Assembly: GCA_027014125.1 (NCBI GenBank)
Contig: JALWEI010000024.1
Location: 1-33,657, forward strand
DNA length: 33,657 bases
Source of the DNA: Acidilobaceae archaeon
GTDB lineage: Archaea > Thermoproteota > Thermoprotei_A > Sulfolobales > Acidilobaceae
Direction of reading: 5' to 3'
Shown: positions 15,538 through 23,438 of the stretch, one piece after another
Position numbering within the stretch: the stretch's first letter is position 1
Layout: every line of letters begins with the position of its first letter
Notes under the pieces: model-generated
Seen by the model: the letters and a program-made list of their open reading frames with translations, nothing else
Databases searched by the model: none
Told to the model about the DNA's origin: nothing
Made by a program: the position numbers and the translations under genes

Positions 15538-16794
15538 TTGAAGCGAGCAGAAACTGGCCCAGTGGCTATAACACTACTTGTACTCCTAGCAATACTGGCA
15601 CCGAACCCAGCCTCCGCGGAATCCAGCGGAGCAGTGGCTGTACTATACAGCAACGGCACGGTAACCCTCACTATCAAGGCCCTCATCAAGCCACTATCAA
15701 TCCCAGATAGTACGAGGATAATAGCGGAGGCCAGGGACGGCACCCTGATCAAGCAGAACATCAGCAACCCCCCGATAATACACTCGGGTAGGCTGAGCCT
15801 AGAGGCGTACACCTACAAGCAAGGCGACAAGCTAAGCGGCACACTATATGCAGAGGTGAAGGGTGGGGGAGCAAGCTTCCTAGGAGCATCAAGGATATAC
15901 ATAAACTTCACCGGAGAGGACACCGGGGATATGGTAGAGTCAATAGCAAGTATAGTACTCGAGGACACCAGTAGTAGCGCAGGAGAGCTCAGGAAGGCGT
16001 TATCCAGGATAGAGGGCAGGATAAGCGGGGTCAAGATCGAGGTACTCGAGGCCAAGTCCTACAGCGCCTCCCTCGAGGCCAAGGTCAAAGTGGAGGCAGG
16101 CAAGAATATAGCCCTGTCCACGGGGATACTAAACATCATCCCCCTCGACTTATCCACCCTACTACTCATAACAATATACAGCCCCCCACACGACTACCAG
16201 CTCACACTAACAGTCAAGCCAGGCGAACCCACACAATACCTGCTAGAGATACTACTAGAGGCAAACCTAGCCGAAACACTAAGATACATAGCAGAGATGA
16301 ACAGACCGCCACCAGGAGCGCTAGAGCGGGTAGCCAGCTCGGGCATACCCCAAGCCAGAATACTAGCGAAGGTAGATGAAGCAGTAGCCACCGGGCTAGA
16401 GGAGCTCGCCTCGAGAATAGAACAAGGCACAGGGGCCGCAATAAAAGTCATAGGCAGGACCGATTACACGATAGTCTTGAAACTTGAGAACATTAAGATA
16501 AAGGGGGCAGCCGACCCGCTGGAGACGCTGGCCACGCTTAGGGACATAATAGAGGGAGCCCTACGCTCGAGCCTAGGAGGCAACGTGGCAGAAAGGTTTC
16601 TCGACATGAATATCAGGCTAATCCCGGGAGACGATGGCATAACCGAGATACAGCCGGACTACACGACCTTCAGGAACCTAGACACAGTCAAGATAGAGTA
16701 CAGGAAAACGCTAGACACAACCCTGGGCGTGGCTATTAGCCTAGTAGCCATAGTAGCCATACTAGCACTCGCATGGAGACTTAAGCGACTGTAA
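15538..16794 (+). CDS. Exported single-anchor protein, possible paralogue
   Basis: Function not recognised. N-terminal signal peptide (ITLLVLLAILAPNPASA), a long extracytoplasmic body with alternating beta-rich and amphipathic helical stretches (the latter around residues 225-290), and a C-terminal helix (LGVAISLVAIVAILALAW) before a basic tail. An in-frame TAG at 15529-15531 excludes any longer form, so TTG 15538 with AGAGGGGA just upstream is the best start (418 residues). It diverges from the oxidoreductase operon; the protein at 10161, at the operon's other end, has the same layout and some similar segments. The pair may be surface or scaffold proteins associated with the respiratory complex, inferred from position only. 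Confidence 0.72.
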   Translation: MKRAETGPVAITLLVLLAILAPNPASAESSGAVAVLYSNGTVTLTIKALIKPLSIPDSTRIIAEARDGTLIKQNISNPPIIHSGRLSLEAYTYKQGDKLSGTLYAEVKGGGASFLGASRIYINFTGEDTGDMVESIASIVLEDTSSSAGELRKALSRIEGRISGVKIEVLEAKSYSASLEAKVKVEAGKNIALSTGILNIIPLDLSTLLLITIYSPPHDYQLTLTVKPGEPTQYLLEILLEANLAETLRYIAEMNRPPPGALERVASSGIPQARILAKVDEAVATGLEELASRIEQGTGAAIKVIGRTDYTIVLKLENIKIKGAADPLETLATLRDIIEGALRSSLGGNVAERFLDMNIRLIPGDDGITEIQPDYTTFRNLDTVKIEYRKTLDTTLGVAISLVAIVAILALAWRLKRL

Positions 16795-16884
16795 GACCAT
16801 TAGAAACCAGGAGGGTGGGGGATGGGGAGACGGGATTAGCACGACCCCCAGGGGGATGGTGGCACAGCCGAGCTCCGACCCCAC

Positions 16885-16893
16885 CAATAAAGG
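16885..16893 (+). promoter_or_regulatory. TATA box of alpha/beta hydrolase gene
   Basis: CAATAAAGG, predicting transcription start near 16915. This rules out an upstream in-frame ATG at 16856 and supports ATG 16943. Confidence 0.4.
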
Positions 16894-16942
16894 CTTTACC
16901 CCCCCGGGAGACACACCCACTGGATCCTGGGAGGCACGTATT

Positions 16943-17803
16943 ATGGCCAGGAGAAAGCTCCTAGTAGCGGTTCTCATCCTGGTATTCCTAGTTATCATAC
17001 CGCTGGGCGTCGCCTACTCCTCCCTACACCCCGAGAGGTGCCAGTCGAGTGCGACGCCCGAGAGCGTGGGTCTAGAGTATAGCACCTTCACCGTGAAGAC
17101 TAGGGATGGGGTTGAGATCAGCGGGTGGCATATACCCGGTGACGAGGATACCCTCTTCATAGTGATGCACGGCTACACGTCATGCAAGGCGGACGAGAGG
17201 CTACTGCGCCTCGCCAGGGAACTGAACAGCAGGGGCTACCCGGTAGTCATGTTCGACTTCAGGGGCCACGGCGAGAGCGGTGGCACGACAACCATAGGCC
17301 CGAGGGAGGTCCTAGACCTGGAGGCGGTGCTAGACTACGCCTCATCACTTGGCTACGAGGAGATCGTGCTAGTAGGCTACAGCATGGGCGCGGCGGTTGC
17401 CATAGTAGCCGGGTCCAGCGACGACCGGGTCTCGGCCATCGTCGCGGACAGCCCATACTATAGCCTAGACCAGGTTATACCGAGGTGGATAGGATCCCAG
17501 ACCCCCCTGCCAGCGGCCTACGGCTACCTCATAGGCCTCTACGGCGAGCTCCTGGCCGGGGTCGACACCAGCTTCGGCCCAGCCTATGTGGATAGGGTGG
17601 ATAAGCCTCTACTAGTATTCTACGGCGGGCTGGACCCGCTACTGACCCTCAACGAGGCGACGGAGATCGCGGGGAAGAGCCCATGCGGCAAGCTCGTCGC
17701 GGCCAGCGACGCGGGACACGTGGAGATAGCCGATCGCCTGGGCCTAGACAAGTACGTGGACGAGATAGAGTACATGGTGGACGAGGTGGAGTGCCCCGAA
17801 TGA
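16943..17803 (+). CDS. Membrane-tethered alpha/beta hydrolase
   Basis: Serine hydrolase of the alpha/beta fold with one N-terminal membrane segment (LLVAVLILVFLVIIPLGVAY), so the catalytic domain probably faces outside. Oxyanion motif MHGYTS, nucleophile elbow GYSMGAA, acid in YGGLDPLLTL and His in SDAGHVE make a complete catalytic triad. The fold resembles bacterial YqkD/BEM46-like anchored hydrolases; substrate unknown (ester, lipid or peptide). About 286 residues from ATG 16943. Its TGA overlaps the next start as ATGA at 17800-17803, so it is coupled to a small membrane protein. Confidence 0.83.
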   Translation: MARRKLLVAVLILVFLVIIPLGVAYSSLHPERCQSSATPESVGLEYSTFTVKTRDGVEISGWHIPGDEDTLFIVMHGYTSCKADERLLRLARELNSRGYPVVMFDFRGHGESGGTTTIGPREVLDLEAVLDYASSLGYEEIVLVGYSMGAAVAIVAGSSDDRVSAIVADSPYYSLDQVIPRWIGSQTPLPAAYGYLIGLYGELLAGVDTSFGPAYVDRVDKPLLVFYGGLDPLLTLNEATEIAGKSPCGKLVAASDAGHVEIADRLGLDKYVDEIEYMVDEVECPE

Positions 17804-18273
17804 CCTGTAGCACAGGCATCAAGACAGCAGGCACAATCATAACAGCCTCCCTACTATCACTAGGACTACTAGCCCTACTAAGCCAAGGCACAAGCCCCGC
17901 ATCGAGGCTACTAGCAGCTGCGCTAACAGTCATAGCCCTAGCCGGGGCGTACTACACACTAACCTCAACCCTATGGATGGCCCGGGGCCTAAACATGATT
18001 TGCAGTAGGTGCAGGCCCAGGATACACCCCTGGATACAGGCTGCATCATGCAGGGAGGGCGGGAGGATCCTATGCTACTCCAACGTGACAAAGAGCATCT
18101 ACACCGCGGAGGGCGAGGTGGAGGAGGCGGAGGGGATACCGGGGATGCACTGTGCATGGGCCATAGAGGCGGAGCCGGCGGGGGAGGATACGTATAGGGG
18201 CGTCTTCCTGGTCAGGGGTGGCAGGGTCTACAGGGTTAAGGGCCTGCTGAGGGTTAGCAGGATCCAGGATTAA
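17800..18273 (+). CDS. Small membrane protein, unknown
   Basis: Not recognised. Two hydrophobic segments (about residues 8-28 and 36-57) are followed by a soluble domain of about 100 residues with an early Cys pair, CSRC, a third Cys about 15 residues on (AASC), and further Cys residues in ILCYSN and GMHCAW. The start ATG 17800 is fixed by its ATGA overlap with the hydrolase gene. 157 residues. The coupling suggests a partner or accessory of the anchored hydrolase; the Cys residues could form disulfides or a metal site outside the cell. Confidence 0.65.
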   Translation: MTCSTGIKTAGTIITASLLSLGLLALLSQGTSPASRLLAAALTVIALAGAYYTLTSTLWMARGLNMICSRCRPRIHPWIQAASCREGGRILCYSNVTKSIYTAEGEVEEAEGIPGMHCAWAIEAEPAGEDTYRGVFLVRGGRVYRVKGLLRVSRIQD

Positions 18274-18300
18274 TACCAGCCCCGCCCACCCAAGCCAGCG

Positions 18301-19545
18301 GTGCCCAACGAGTTGCAGCCAGTAAAGGGAGCCAGCATAGTAGCTGCCGCCTACCTCCTGCTAATAACAATCCTGGTTCCCTACTCGCTATACACATACA
18401 CACCACACAAGGCCATGGTTCTAGAAGTCAACGGGGACCCAATCCTCTATAGCGGGGATTGGATCGTTGTCTCTAACATGTCGGGCACGTGGATAAAGGG
18501 CCCTGATGGATGGGTGAGGGAGGGGTATAGAGCAGTTGATGCATGCACTCTAGACGGTGTTCTGTATGTGCTGTCGAGCAGGGACCCCTACATAATCGTG
18601 TATCACAGTGACGGGGCCACAGCGTATAGCCTGCCCGCCAACATGCCGAGGCCCCGGGCTATAGCCTGCGGCCCCCCGGTGGCTGCCATAGGCGGGGACA
18701 GCGTGAGGGGTACCGTGCTATACATCATAGGGGATGACGTGGTCCATGCATACCCCCTACCCGGGGCCCCCCAGGGCTTCGAGGACCTGGGAGTCTACAA
18801 CTCCACTATCATAGCCGTGAAGGATAGCCTCCTCCTCGAGGCCAGGCCCCAGGAGGGTTACGTTAGGCTCCTGAACCTCACAACGCCAGAGTGGCGGGTT
18901 GATCTAGACCTTGTCCAGGGCGATCTCCTGCTGGGCTCACTTAGGAGGGATCCCTCAAGGCTAGCCCTCGTAGCCAAGTACCCGTCAATGGAGGTCCAAG
19001 CCCTGGAGGTCGTGGGTAGGGCAGCGATAATGGCGGCCCACACAGGGTGGGGGGATAGGATGCTATCCCTTGTCAGGCCCGCCGGCGCCTGGGCCCTCCT
19101 CGTGGAGTGGAGCCCCTCCAGGGTGTACAGGGCGGTCTCCACAGTTATGAGTGATGCCTACACGCTCACCGCGACCGGGTCCACTATGGGAGGCGTGTGG
19201 CAGGGGGGCCGTCTCCTGGGTGGGATGAAGGCGATCCTAGTGGAGTCCACCTCAGCAACCCCAGGCCTGGTGGGCGAGGGCTATAGGATCGTGGTTAACA
19301 TGGACAAGTACAAGGGGGCCCTCGTGGTCCACGGTGGGCTAGAGATCGAGCCCGTGGAGGCGGAGGCAAGCCCTGGGCTTGGCGATCCCCTGGCTGTTGC
19401 GGGTAAAGCCTGGGGTGGCGGGGAGAGGGTGGACGTCCCAGCCAGGGTTTATGGGGTTGATAGGGACCCTGTCTCCCTCTTCCTGGCGCTAGCGGCGCTC
19501 TCGATACCCTCGTGGCTGCTCATATCCAGGGTGCTCGAGGGCTAG
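18301..19545 (+). CDS. Large two-anchor extracytoplasmic protein, unknown
   Basis: No family recognised. An N-terminal membrane segment (IVAAAYLLLITILVPYSLY), a body of about 350 residues of short beta strands with repeated GD/WVV and ALVVEW-like stretches that suggest a beta-propeller-type fold, and a C-terminal segment (LFLALAALSIPSWLLI). Possible N-glycosylation sequons (NMS, NST, NLT) are visible. GTG 18301 is the likely start (414 residues), without a clear Shine-Dalgarno; TTG 18313 is possible. It lies 27 nt downstream of the small membrane protein and is probably in the same unit. Possibly a surface sensor or cell-envelope component. Confidence 0.65.
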   Translation: MPNELQPVKGASIVAAAYLLLITILVPYSLYTYTPHKAMVLEVNGDPILYSGDWIVVSNMSGTWIKGPDGWVREGYRAVDACTLDGVLYVLSSRDPYIIVYHSDGATAYSLPANMPRPRAIACGPPVAAIGGDSVRGTVLYIIGDDVVHAYPLPGAPQGFEDLGVYNSTIIAVKDSLLLEARPQEGYVRLLNLTTPEWRVDLDLVQGDLLLGSLRRDPSRLALVAKYPSMEVQALEVVGRAAIMAAHTGWGDRMLSLVRPAGAWALLVEWSPSRVYRAVSTVMSDAYTLTATGSTMGGVWQGGRLLGGMKAILVESTSATPGLVGEGYRIVVNMDKYKGALVVHGGLEIEPVEAEASPGLGDPLAVAGKAWGGGERVDVPARVYGVDRDPVSLFLALAALSIPSWLLISRVLEG

Positions 19546-19572
19546 TATGGGGCCCCTATATATCGAGAAACC

Positions 19573-19580
19573 CTAATATA
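19573..19580 (+). promoter_or_regulatory. TATA box of aldo/keto reductase gene
   Basis: TAATATAC, with a second AT-rich block CCTATATATCG at 19555-19565. The nearer one predicts transcription start near 19602 and a leader of about 16 nt. Confidence 0.45.
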
Positions 19581-19617
19581 CCCCCTGCCAGCCCAGGCAT
19601 GGGGCTAGGTGAAATGC

Positions 19618-20568
19618 ATGGAGTACACGACCCTAGGCACCACCGGCGTTAAGGTCTCTAGGATAGGACTGGGGGCATGGCAGTTCAGCCAGACCTGGGG
19701 CCTCACGGACTACGAGGCGGCCAAGTCGATCATAGCCAAGGCCCTAGAGTCGGGCATCAACCTGATAGACACCGCCATGGTGTACGGCAGGGGTATGAGC
19801 GAGGAGTTCGTCGGCAGGGCCCTAAAGGAGCTAGGCGTCAAGAGGGACGAGGTGGTTATAGCCACAAAGATACCCGGCGACTTCCTAGCGTACGACGACG
19901 TCTTCAAGGCGGTGGATAGGAGCCTGAAGAGGCTACAGGTGGACTACATAGACCTGATGCAGGTCCACTGGCCCCCATGCTGGCACAACCACCCCACATG
20001 CGAGTACATGAAGGCCCTCGAGAGGCTAGTCAACCTCGGCAGGATCAACTACATAGGACTAAGCGACTTCCCCGTAGAGCTAGTAGACGCGGCGAGGAGC
20101 TGCCTCTCCCGGGTAGACGTGGAGGTCCTACAAGTCCGCTACAACCTTGCCGAGAGGCAGGCGGAGAAGGAGCTAATACCCTACGCTGAGGAGAACGGCA
20201 TGAGCCTACTAGCCTGGAGCCCCCTAGCCAAGGGAGCCATACTGGGCAAGTACACCCTAGAGGAGGCCCAGAAGCTCCAGGACGTGAGGAGCGGAGACCC
20301 CCTCTACCACCCGGACAACTACCCCCAGGTACTACAGCTAGCCGCCAAGATAAAGGAGGTGGCCGAGAAGTACGGTAAGACCCCGGCCCAGGTAGCGCTA
20401 AACTGGCTAATCATGTACAGCGACACGGTGATACCAATACCCGGGGCCAAGAGGCCCGAGCAGGTGGAGGACAACGCTGGCGCGGTGGGATGGAGGCTTA
20501 GCTACGAGGACTGGCGCCTCCTAGACGAGGCTAGCCGGGGGCTGAGGATAACATACGTTACATGGTAG
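19618..20568 (+). CDS. Aldo/keto reductase
   Basis: NADP(H)-dependent reductase on a (beta/alpha)8 barrel. The catalytic tetrad is visible: Asp51 and Tyr56 (LIDTAMVYG), Lys84 (IATKIPG) and His117 (MQVHWP). The C-terminal GAKRPEQVEDN segment is the cofactor-phosphate site. ATG 19618 is preferred over GTG 19609 because GGTGA ends 5 nt before it; length 316. It stands alone, with its stop 4 nt from the end of the convergent MBL gene. The nearest families act on sugars or aliphatic aldehydes; the substrate is not deducible. Confidence 0.93.
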   Translation: MEYTTLGTTGVKVSRIGLGAWQFSQTWGLTDYEAAKSIIAKALESGINLIDTAMVYGRGMSEEFVGRALKELGVKRDEVVIATKIPGDFLAYDDVFKAVDRSLKRLQVDYIDLMQVHWPPCWHNHPTCEYMKALERLVNLGRINYIGLSDFPVELVDAARSCLSRVDVEVLQVRYNLAERQAEKELIPYAEENGMSLLAWSPLAKGAILGKYTLEEAQKLQDVRSGDPLYHPDNYPQVLQLAAKIKEVAEKYGKTPAQVALNWLIMYSDTVIPIPGAKRPEQVEDNAGAVGWRLSYEDWRLLDEASRGLRITYVTW

Positions 20569-20572
20569 GGGG

Positions 20573-21460
20573 CTAGCCGCGCCCCTTCAGGGCCTCCACG
20601 AGCCCCCATATGGTCCCCATATAGAACATTTGCGAGATGACGGGGTTACTACTCGAGTACAGCCTACTAGCGGTGGCGTCCCTGTCAGCCACGTACTCCG
20701 CAACCCTGGCCACGTCGCTGATCCCCTCACCCAGCGCCTCCTCGACTAGGCTCATCCACCTCCTCACCTGGTCGAGGTGGCCCCTAAGGTAGCTGGTAGC
20801 ATCGGTAAGGGTCCCGTAGTGGCCTGGAGCCGCCTCGGAGGGCGCCATCTTGATCATCTTCTCTACACTCTCTATATAGGCCTGGGGCTTGAAGGGCGGG
20901 GGCGTGCTGGGCAGGGCAACCCTCTCCCCCATGTACTCGATCACGATCCCAGCAGAGTCGCCTAGGAACATGAGGTCCCTGCCCTCCACGAGTATACTCA
21001 TATGGTGGCTGGCATGGCCGGGTGTGTGTATGAACCTGAGCCTAAGCCCACCGACCTCGAGGACCTCCCCGTCGCCTGCCTCCCTGACCAGGTGGCCTGG
21101 GGCGGGGCTAGGCTTCCCGTAGAGGTCCGCCACGGGGCCCAGGACCGCTCGGGAGGCCTCCCAGAGCTTATCCGGGTTAACTATATGCTTAGCGCCCCGA
21201 GGGTGCACTATTATCGTCGCCCCGGTCTCCCTAGCCAGGTCCGCGGCGGCCCCGGCGTGATCCAGGTGTATATGGGTCAGGATGATGTAGCTAGGCCTCA
21301 CATCCTCCTCCCGGAGGGCCTCCAGGACCCTATCCACAGTGCTCCGCGGCCCCGTGTCTATGAGAAGGGCTTCGCTGCCCTCTACTAGGAGGTAGGAGGC
21401 GATCAACCGCTCGCCAACAGGAGTCACATCTATAACCCGTAGCTTCAAGGCCACAGGCAC
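20573..21460 (-). CDS. Metallo-beta-lactamase-fold hydrolase
   Basis: Binuclear metal hydrolase of the glyoxalase-II-like type. The metal motif HIHLDH occurs at 63-68 (LTHIHLDHAG), with HTPGHASHH and MFLGDSAG supplying further ligands and APGHYG the last His. The N-terminus ASYLLVEGSEALLIDTG is typical. About 295 residues, longer than glyoxalase II by a helical C-terminal extension similar to that in LACTB2-like or RNase-type MBL proteins, but without a beta-CASP domain. GTG 21460 is the most upstream start; the TATA box GCTATAAC at 21488-21495 (minus) fits a short leader. Substrate unknown. Confidence 0.9.
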   Translation of the reverse strand: MPVALKLRVIDVTPVGERLIASYLLVEGSEALLIDTGPRSTVDRVLEALREEDVRPSYIILTHIHLDHAGAAADLARETGATIIVHPRGAKHIVNPDKLWEASRAVLGPVADLYGKPSPAPGHLVREAGDGEVLEVGGLRLRFIHTPGHASHHMSILVEGRDLMFLGDSAGIVIEYMGERVALPSTPPPFKPQAYIESVEKMIKMAPSEAAPGHYGTLTDATSYLRGHLDQVRRWMSLVEEALGEGISDVARVAEYVADRDATASRLYSSSNPVISQMFYMGTIWGLVEALKGRG

Positions 21461-21503
21461 CCCGCACTATGTATAGGGGCCTAGAGGGTTATAGCCTAAG
21501 CCA

Positions 21504-21541
21504 GTCTAGAGGATCGAACACCCCCGGGCGGGGGCCTAGAC
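21504..21541. other. Nested stem-loop in divergent promoter gap
   Basis: GTCTAG at 21504-21509 pairs exactly with CTAGAC at 21536-21541; inside it CCCCC at 21521-21525 pairs with GGGGG at 21530-21534 around a GGGC loop. It lies between the two outward-facing TATA boxes of the MBL gene and the Thr-rich protein gene, so it could be an operator or an RNA structure, but GC-rich intergenic DNA can form such pairings by chance. Confidence 0.3.
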
Positions 21542-21560
21542 TTAACACTGGCTCAACAAC

Positions 21561-21570
21561 AATATAGTAT
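21561..21570 (+). promoter_or_regulatory. TATA box of Thr-rich protein gene
   Basis: AATATAGTAT, predicting transcription start near 21590, which makes ATG 21594 nearly leaderless. Confidence 0.45.
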
Positions 21571-21593
21571 AGTTAGTATGGAGGCGACGCGGA

Positions 21594-22358
21594 ATGGATG
21601 CCAGGATAGCCTCACTGGCGGCTGCCCTTGTAATCATAGCCCTTATAGGACTCGCGATCCAGCTCGGCGGGGAGGAGCAGGCCACAGAAACCCAAGCCAC
21701 ACAAACCCCCATAACAGGCACAACGACAAGCCCAGCGACAAGCGGGAGCAAGGAGACCGGGCTGCCCTGGACAACCACCACAGTAATAACAGAGTCAGGG
21801 ACCACCACGACGACAACACTGACTAGGACCGGCCCTACGACCAGCCAGAGCCAGGAGGGAGAGGCGCAGGCCCCAAGCGAGGAGGTAGAGACCACTACAA
21901 CCACAACAACCACAACCACGGAGGCGCCCGGTGGGGGCCCTGGACAGCCTACAATAGTCCCCGGAGAGCCTGGGGCACCCAAGATGGGGGCAGTTAAGGT
22001 GAAGGTAGACAAGACCGTGAAGGCCGGGAAGGGATGGGTGACCGTAAAGACAGTTGCGTTAGAGCTCGACGAGAGGGAGGGAATGCTAACCGCCAACATA
22101 AGCCTAGCCCTGCCAGACCCATGCTGGAATACCAGGGCCAGCATGGAGGTTGAGGGCCCCAGCGCCACCATAACAGTGGTCACAGATAGGAACCCCAACG
22201 CGGTGTGCATACAGGTTATAAAGGACACCACGATAACAGTCAGGGCCCCAGCCGACACGATGCCCAGCAAGCTGAAGATCGTGGTAGTCATAGGAGGCGA
22301 GGCGAAGACAATAACCGTTGACGTAAACGAGTCATACCAGCCAAAGCAGGCACCCTAA
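21594..22358 (+). CDS. Thr-rich stalk surface protein
   Basis: Unrecognised extracytoplasmic protein. An N-terminal anchor or signal (LAAALVIIALIGLAIQLGG), a low-complexity stalk of about 100 residues rich in Thr, Ser and Pro including two runs of Thr (six and ten or more), a Gly/Pro hinge, and a C-terminal domain of about 120 residues of beta strands with two Cys (DPCWN and AVCIQ) that may form a disulfide. Thr-rich stalks in archaea are usually heavily O-glycosylated spacers that lift a domain away from the membrane. 254 residues from ATG 21594. The following small genes on the same strand may belong to the same unit. Confidence 0.8.
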   Translation: MDARIASLAAALVIIALIGLAIQLGGEEQATETQATQTPITGTTTSPATSGSKETGLPWTTTTVITESGTTTTTTLTRTGPTTSQSQEGEAQAPSEEVETTTTTTTTTTEAPGGGPGQPTIVPGEPGAPKMGAVKVKVDKTVKAGKGWVTVKTVALELDEREGMLTANISLALPDPCWNTRASMEVEGPSATITVVTDRNPNAVCIQVIKDTTITVRAPADTMPSKLKIVVVIGGEAKTITVDVNESYQPKQAP

Positions 22359-22419
22359 CATAGGAGCCTGGAACACACATTAACCCACCAATAGCAACAA
22401 GCCACACCGGGGGACTATA

Positions 22420-22743
22420 TTGGAGATGGAGAACAGGCTAGCAAGGATAGAGGAGAAGGTATCCAAGATAGAGGAGTGGATAGAGGAGGAACAGGGCATA
22501 CTAGACACGCTAGCAGTAGTCCTACTAAAGACCGCCTCAAGCGGGGACCCCAACCTACTAGAGGTCCTAGAAAACCTCCAAGACAAGGCTGGGTGCATAA
22601 CCTCAACCCCCCTAGAAGCCCCACAGGAGCCCCCCACCCTAACCCAGCTCCTCAGAATGCTCTCAGACCCTGAGGTTAGGCGTGGCCTCTACATTGCGCT
22701 AACACTAATGAAGAGGCTAGGAGCCTGCACAGGCAAGGGCTAG
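22420..22743 (+). CDS. Small DUF1641-like protein
   Basis: A 105-107 residue protein: a charged coiled coil at the N-terminus (RLARIEEKVSKIEEWIEEE) and a C-terminal segment LRMLSDPEVRRGLYIALTL, which resembles the conserved end of DUF1641 proteins (short helical proteins often near formate dehydrogenase or other redox genes). The match is by eye and weak. TTG 22420 lies behind GGGGG; ATG 22426 is an alternative. No enzymatic residues are evident; a peripheral adaptor is possible. Confidence 0.6.
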   Translation: MEMENRLARIEEKVSKIEEWIEEEQGILDTLAVVLLKTASSGDPNLLEVLENLQDKAGCITSTPLEAPQEPPTLTQLLRMLSDPEVRRGLYIALTLMKRLGACTGKG

Positions 22744-22787
22744 GAGATAAACCCCCTCGCCGCGAAAACCAGTCAAGGTGCCCCTAC

Positions 22788-23438
22788 TTGGAGGAGGCAA
22801 GGCTAGCCAAGGCCCTCGAGGGGCTGGCCCGCACGACACTCCTAAAAGCCTGGATAGACTTCTACGCCGGGGCATACGACTGGGCCCTCGAGAAGGCCTA
22901 CAGGGCAGCCGCCACGGTCCTAGCACCCCACACCCAGGAGCCCAGCCTATCCATGCAAGCCCTCAGGCAGGGTTGCAGCGAGGACCTAGCCCGCGAGTTG
23001 CAGGTCCTGGACTATAGGAGGAGGCTGGCCCAGAGCCCCCTCCTAAGGCTACTGCACGGGGAGGAGGAGGTCAGCCCCGGTAAGGGCGAGGCGCTGGACT
23101 CCATAGAAGTGGTGGTAAAGCTACTCGACTCGATAGGCTCATGCACCCCTGCCGGGGACCCGGCTGGGCAGGTCCTAGACCAGCTCCTCGACTATGGGGT
23201 TGCCTGGGGCGCCACGGTGCTCCTACAGGGCGATACAGCCTACATAATAAGGGACCAATACACTGGGACCCAGGTCAAGTCTAGGATAATGGACCCGAGC
23301 CTCCCGCTAGGCCCCAGCCTAGTGCTGCTGGCACCCGACGAGGCGGTGGCCCTACTCCACCTACCCCAGGGCAGGGGCCTCCTCGCTGGTGCGGAGGTCC
23401 TAACCGATAGGGCCGGCATAGCTCATATACTACTCTAG
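22788..23438 (+). CDS. Protein of unknown function, helical N-terminus
   Basis: 216 residues from TTG 22788 (GGTG at 22777-22780). The first half is helical with a motif GAYDWALEKAYRAAATVLA that recalls HEPN or PaREP1-type domains, but the HEPN RNase residues (Rx4-6H) are not seen. The second half (from about residue 130) is a small alpha/beta domain with VTLLQGDTAYII-like strands and an acidic LLAPDEAVALL stretch. No family assigned. It follows the DUF1641-like gene by 44 nt on the same strand, and overlaps the convergent fucose-isomerase-like gene by 9 nt. Confidence 0.6.
   Translation: MEEARLAKALEGLARTTLLKAWIDFYAGAYDWALEKAYRAAATVLAPHTQEPSLSMQALRQGCSEDLARELQVLDYRRRLAQSPLLRLLHGEEEVSPGKGEALDSIEVVVKLLDSIGSCTPAGDPAGQVLDQLLDYGVAWGATVLLQGDTAYIIRDQYTGTQVKSRIMDPSLPLGPSLVLLAPDEAVALLHLPQGRGLLAGAEVLTDRAGIAHILL

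Noticed and set aside
21542-22291. Minus-strand frame rich in Val and Ser over the Thr-rich gene
   Set aside because: It is the mirror of the ACC/ACA Thr repeats; the plus frame has the signal segment, Shine-Dalgarno/TATA context and a plausible folded domain.
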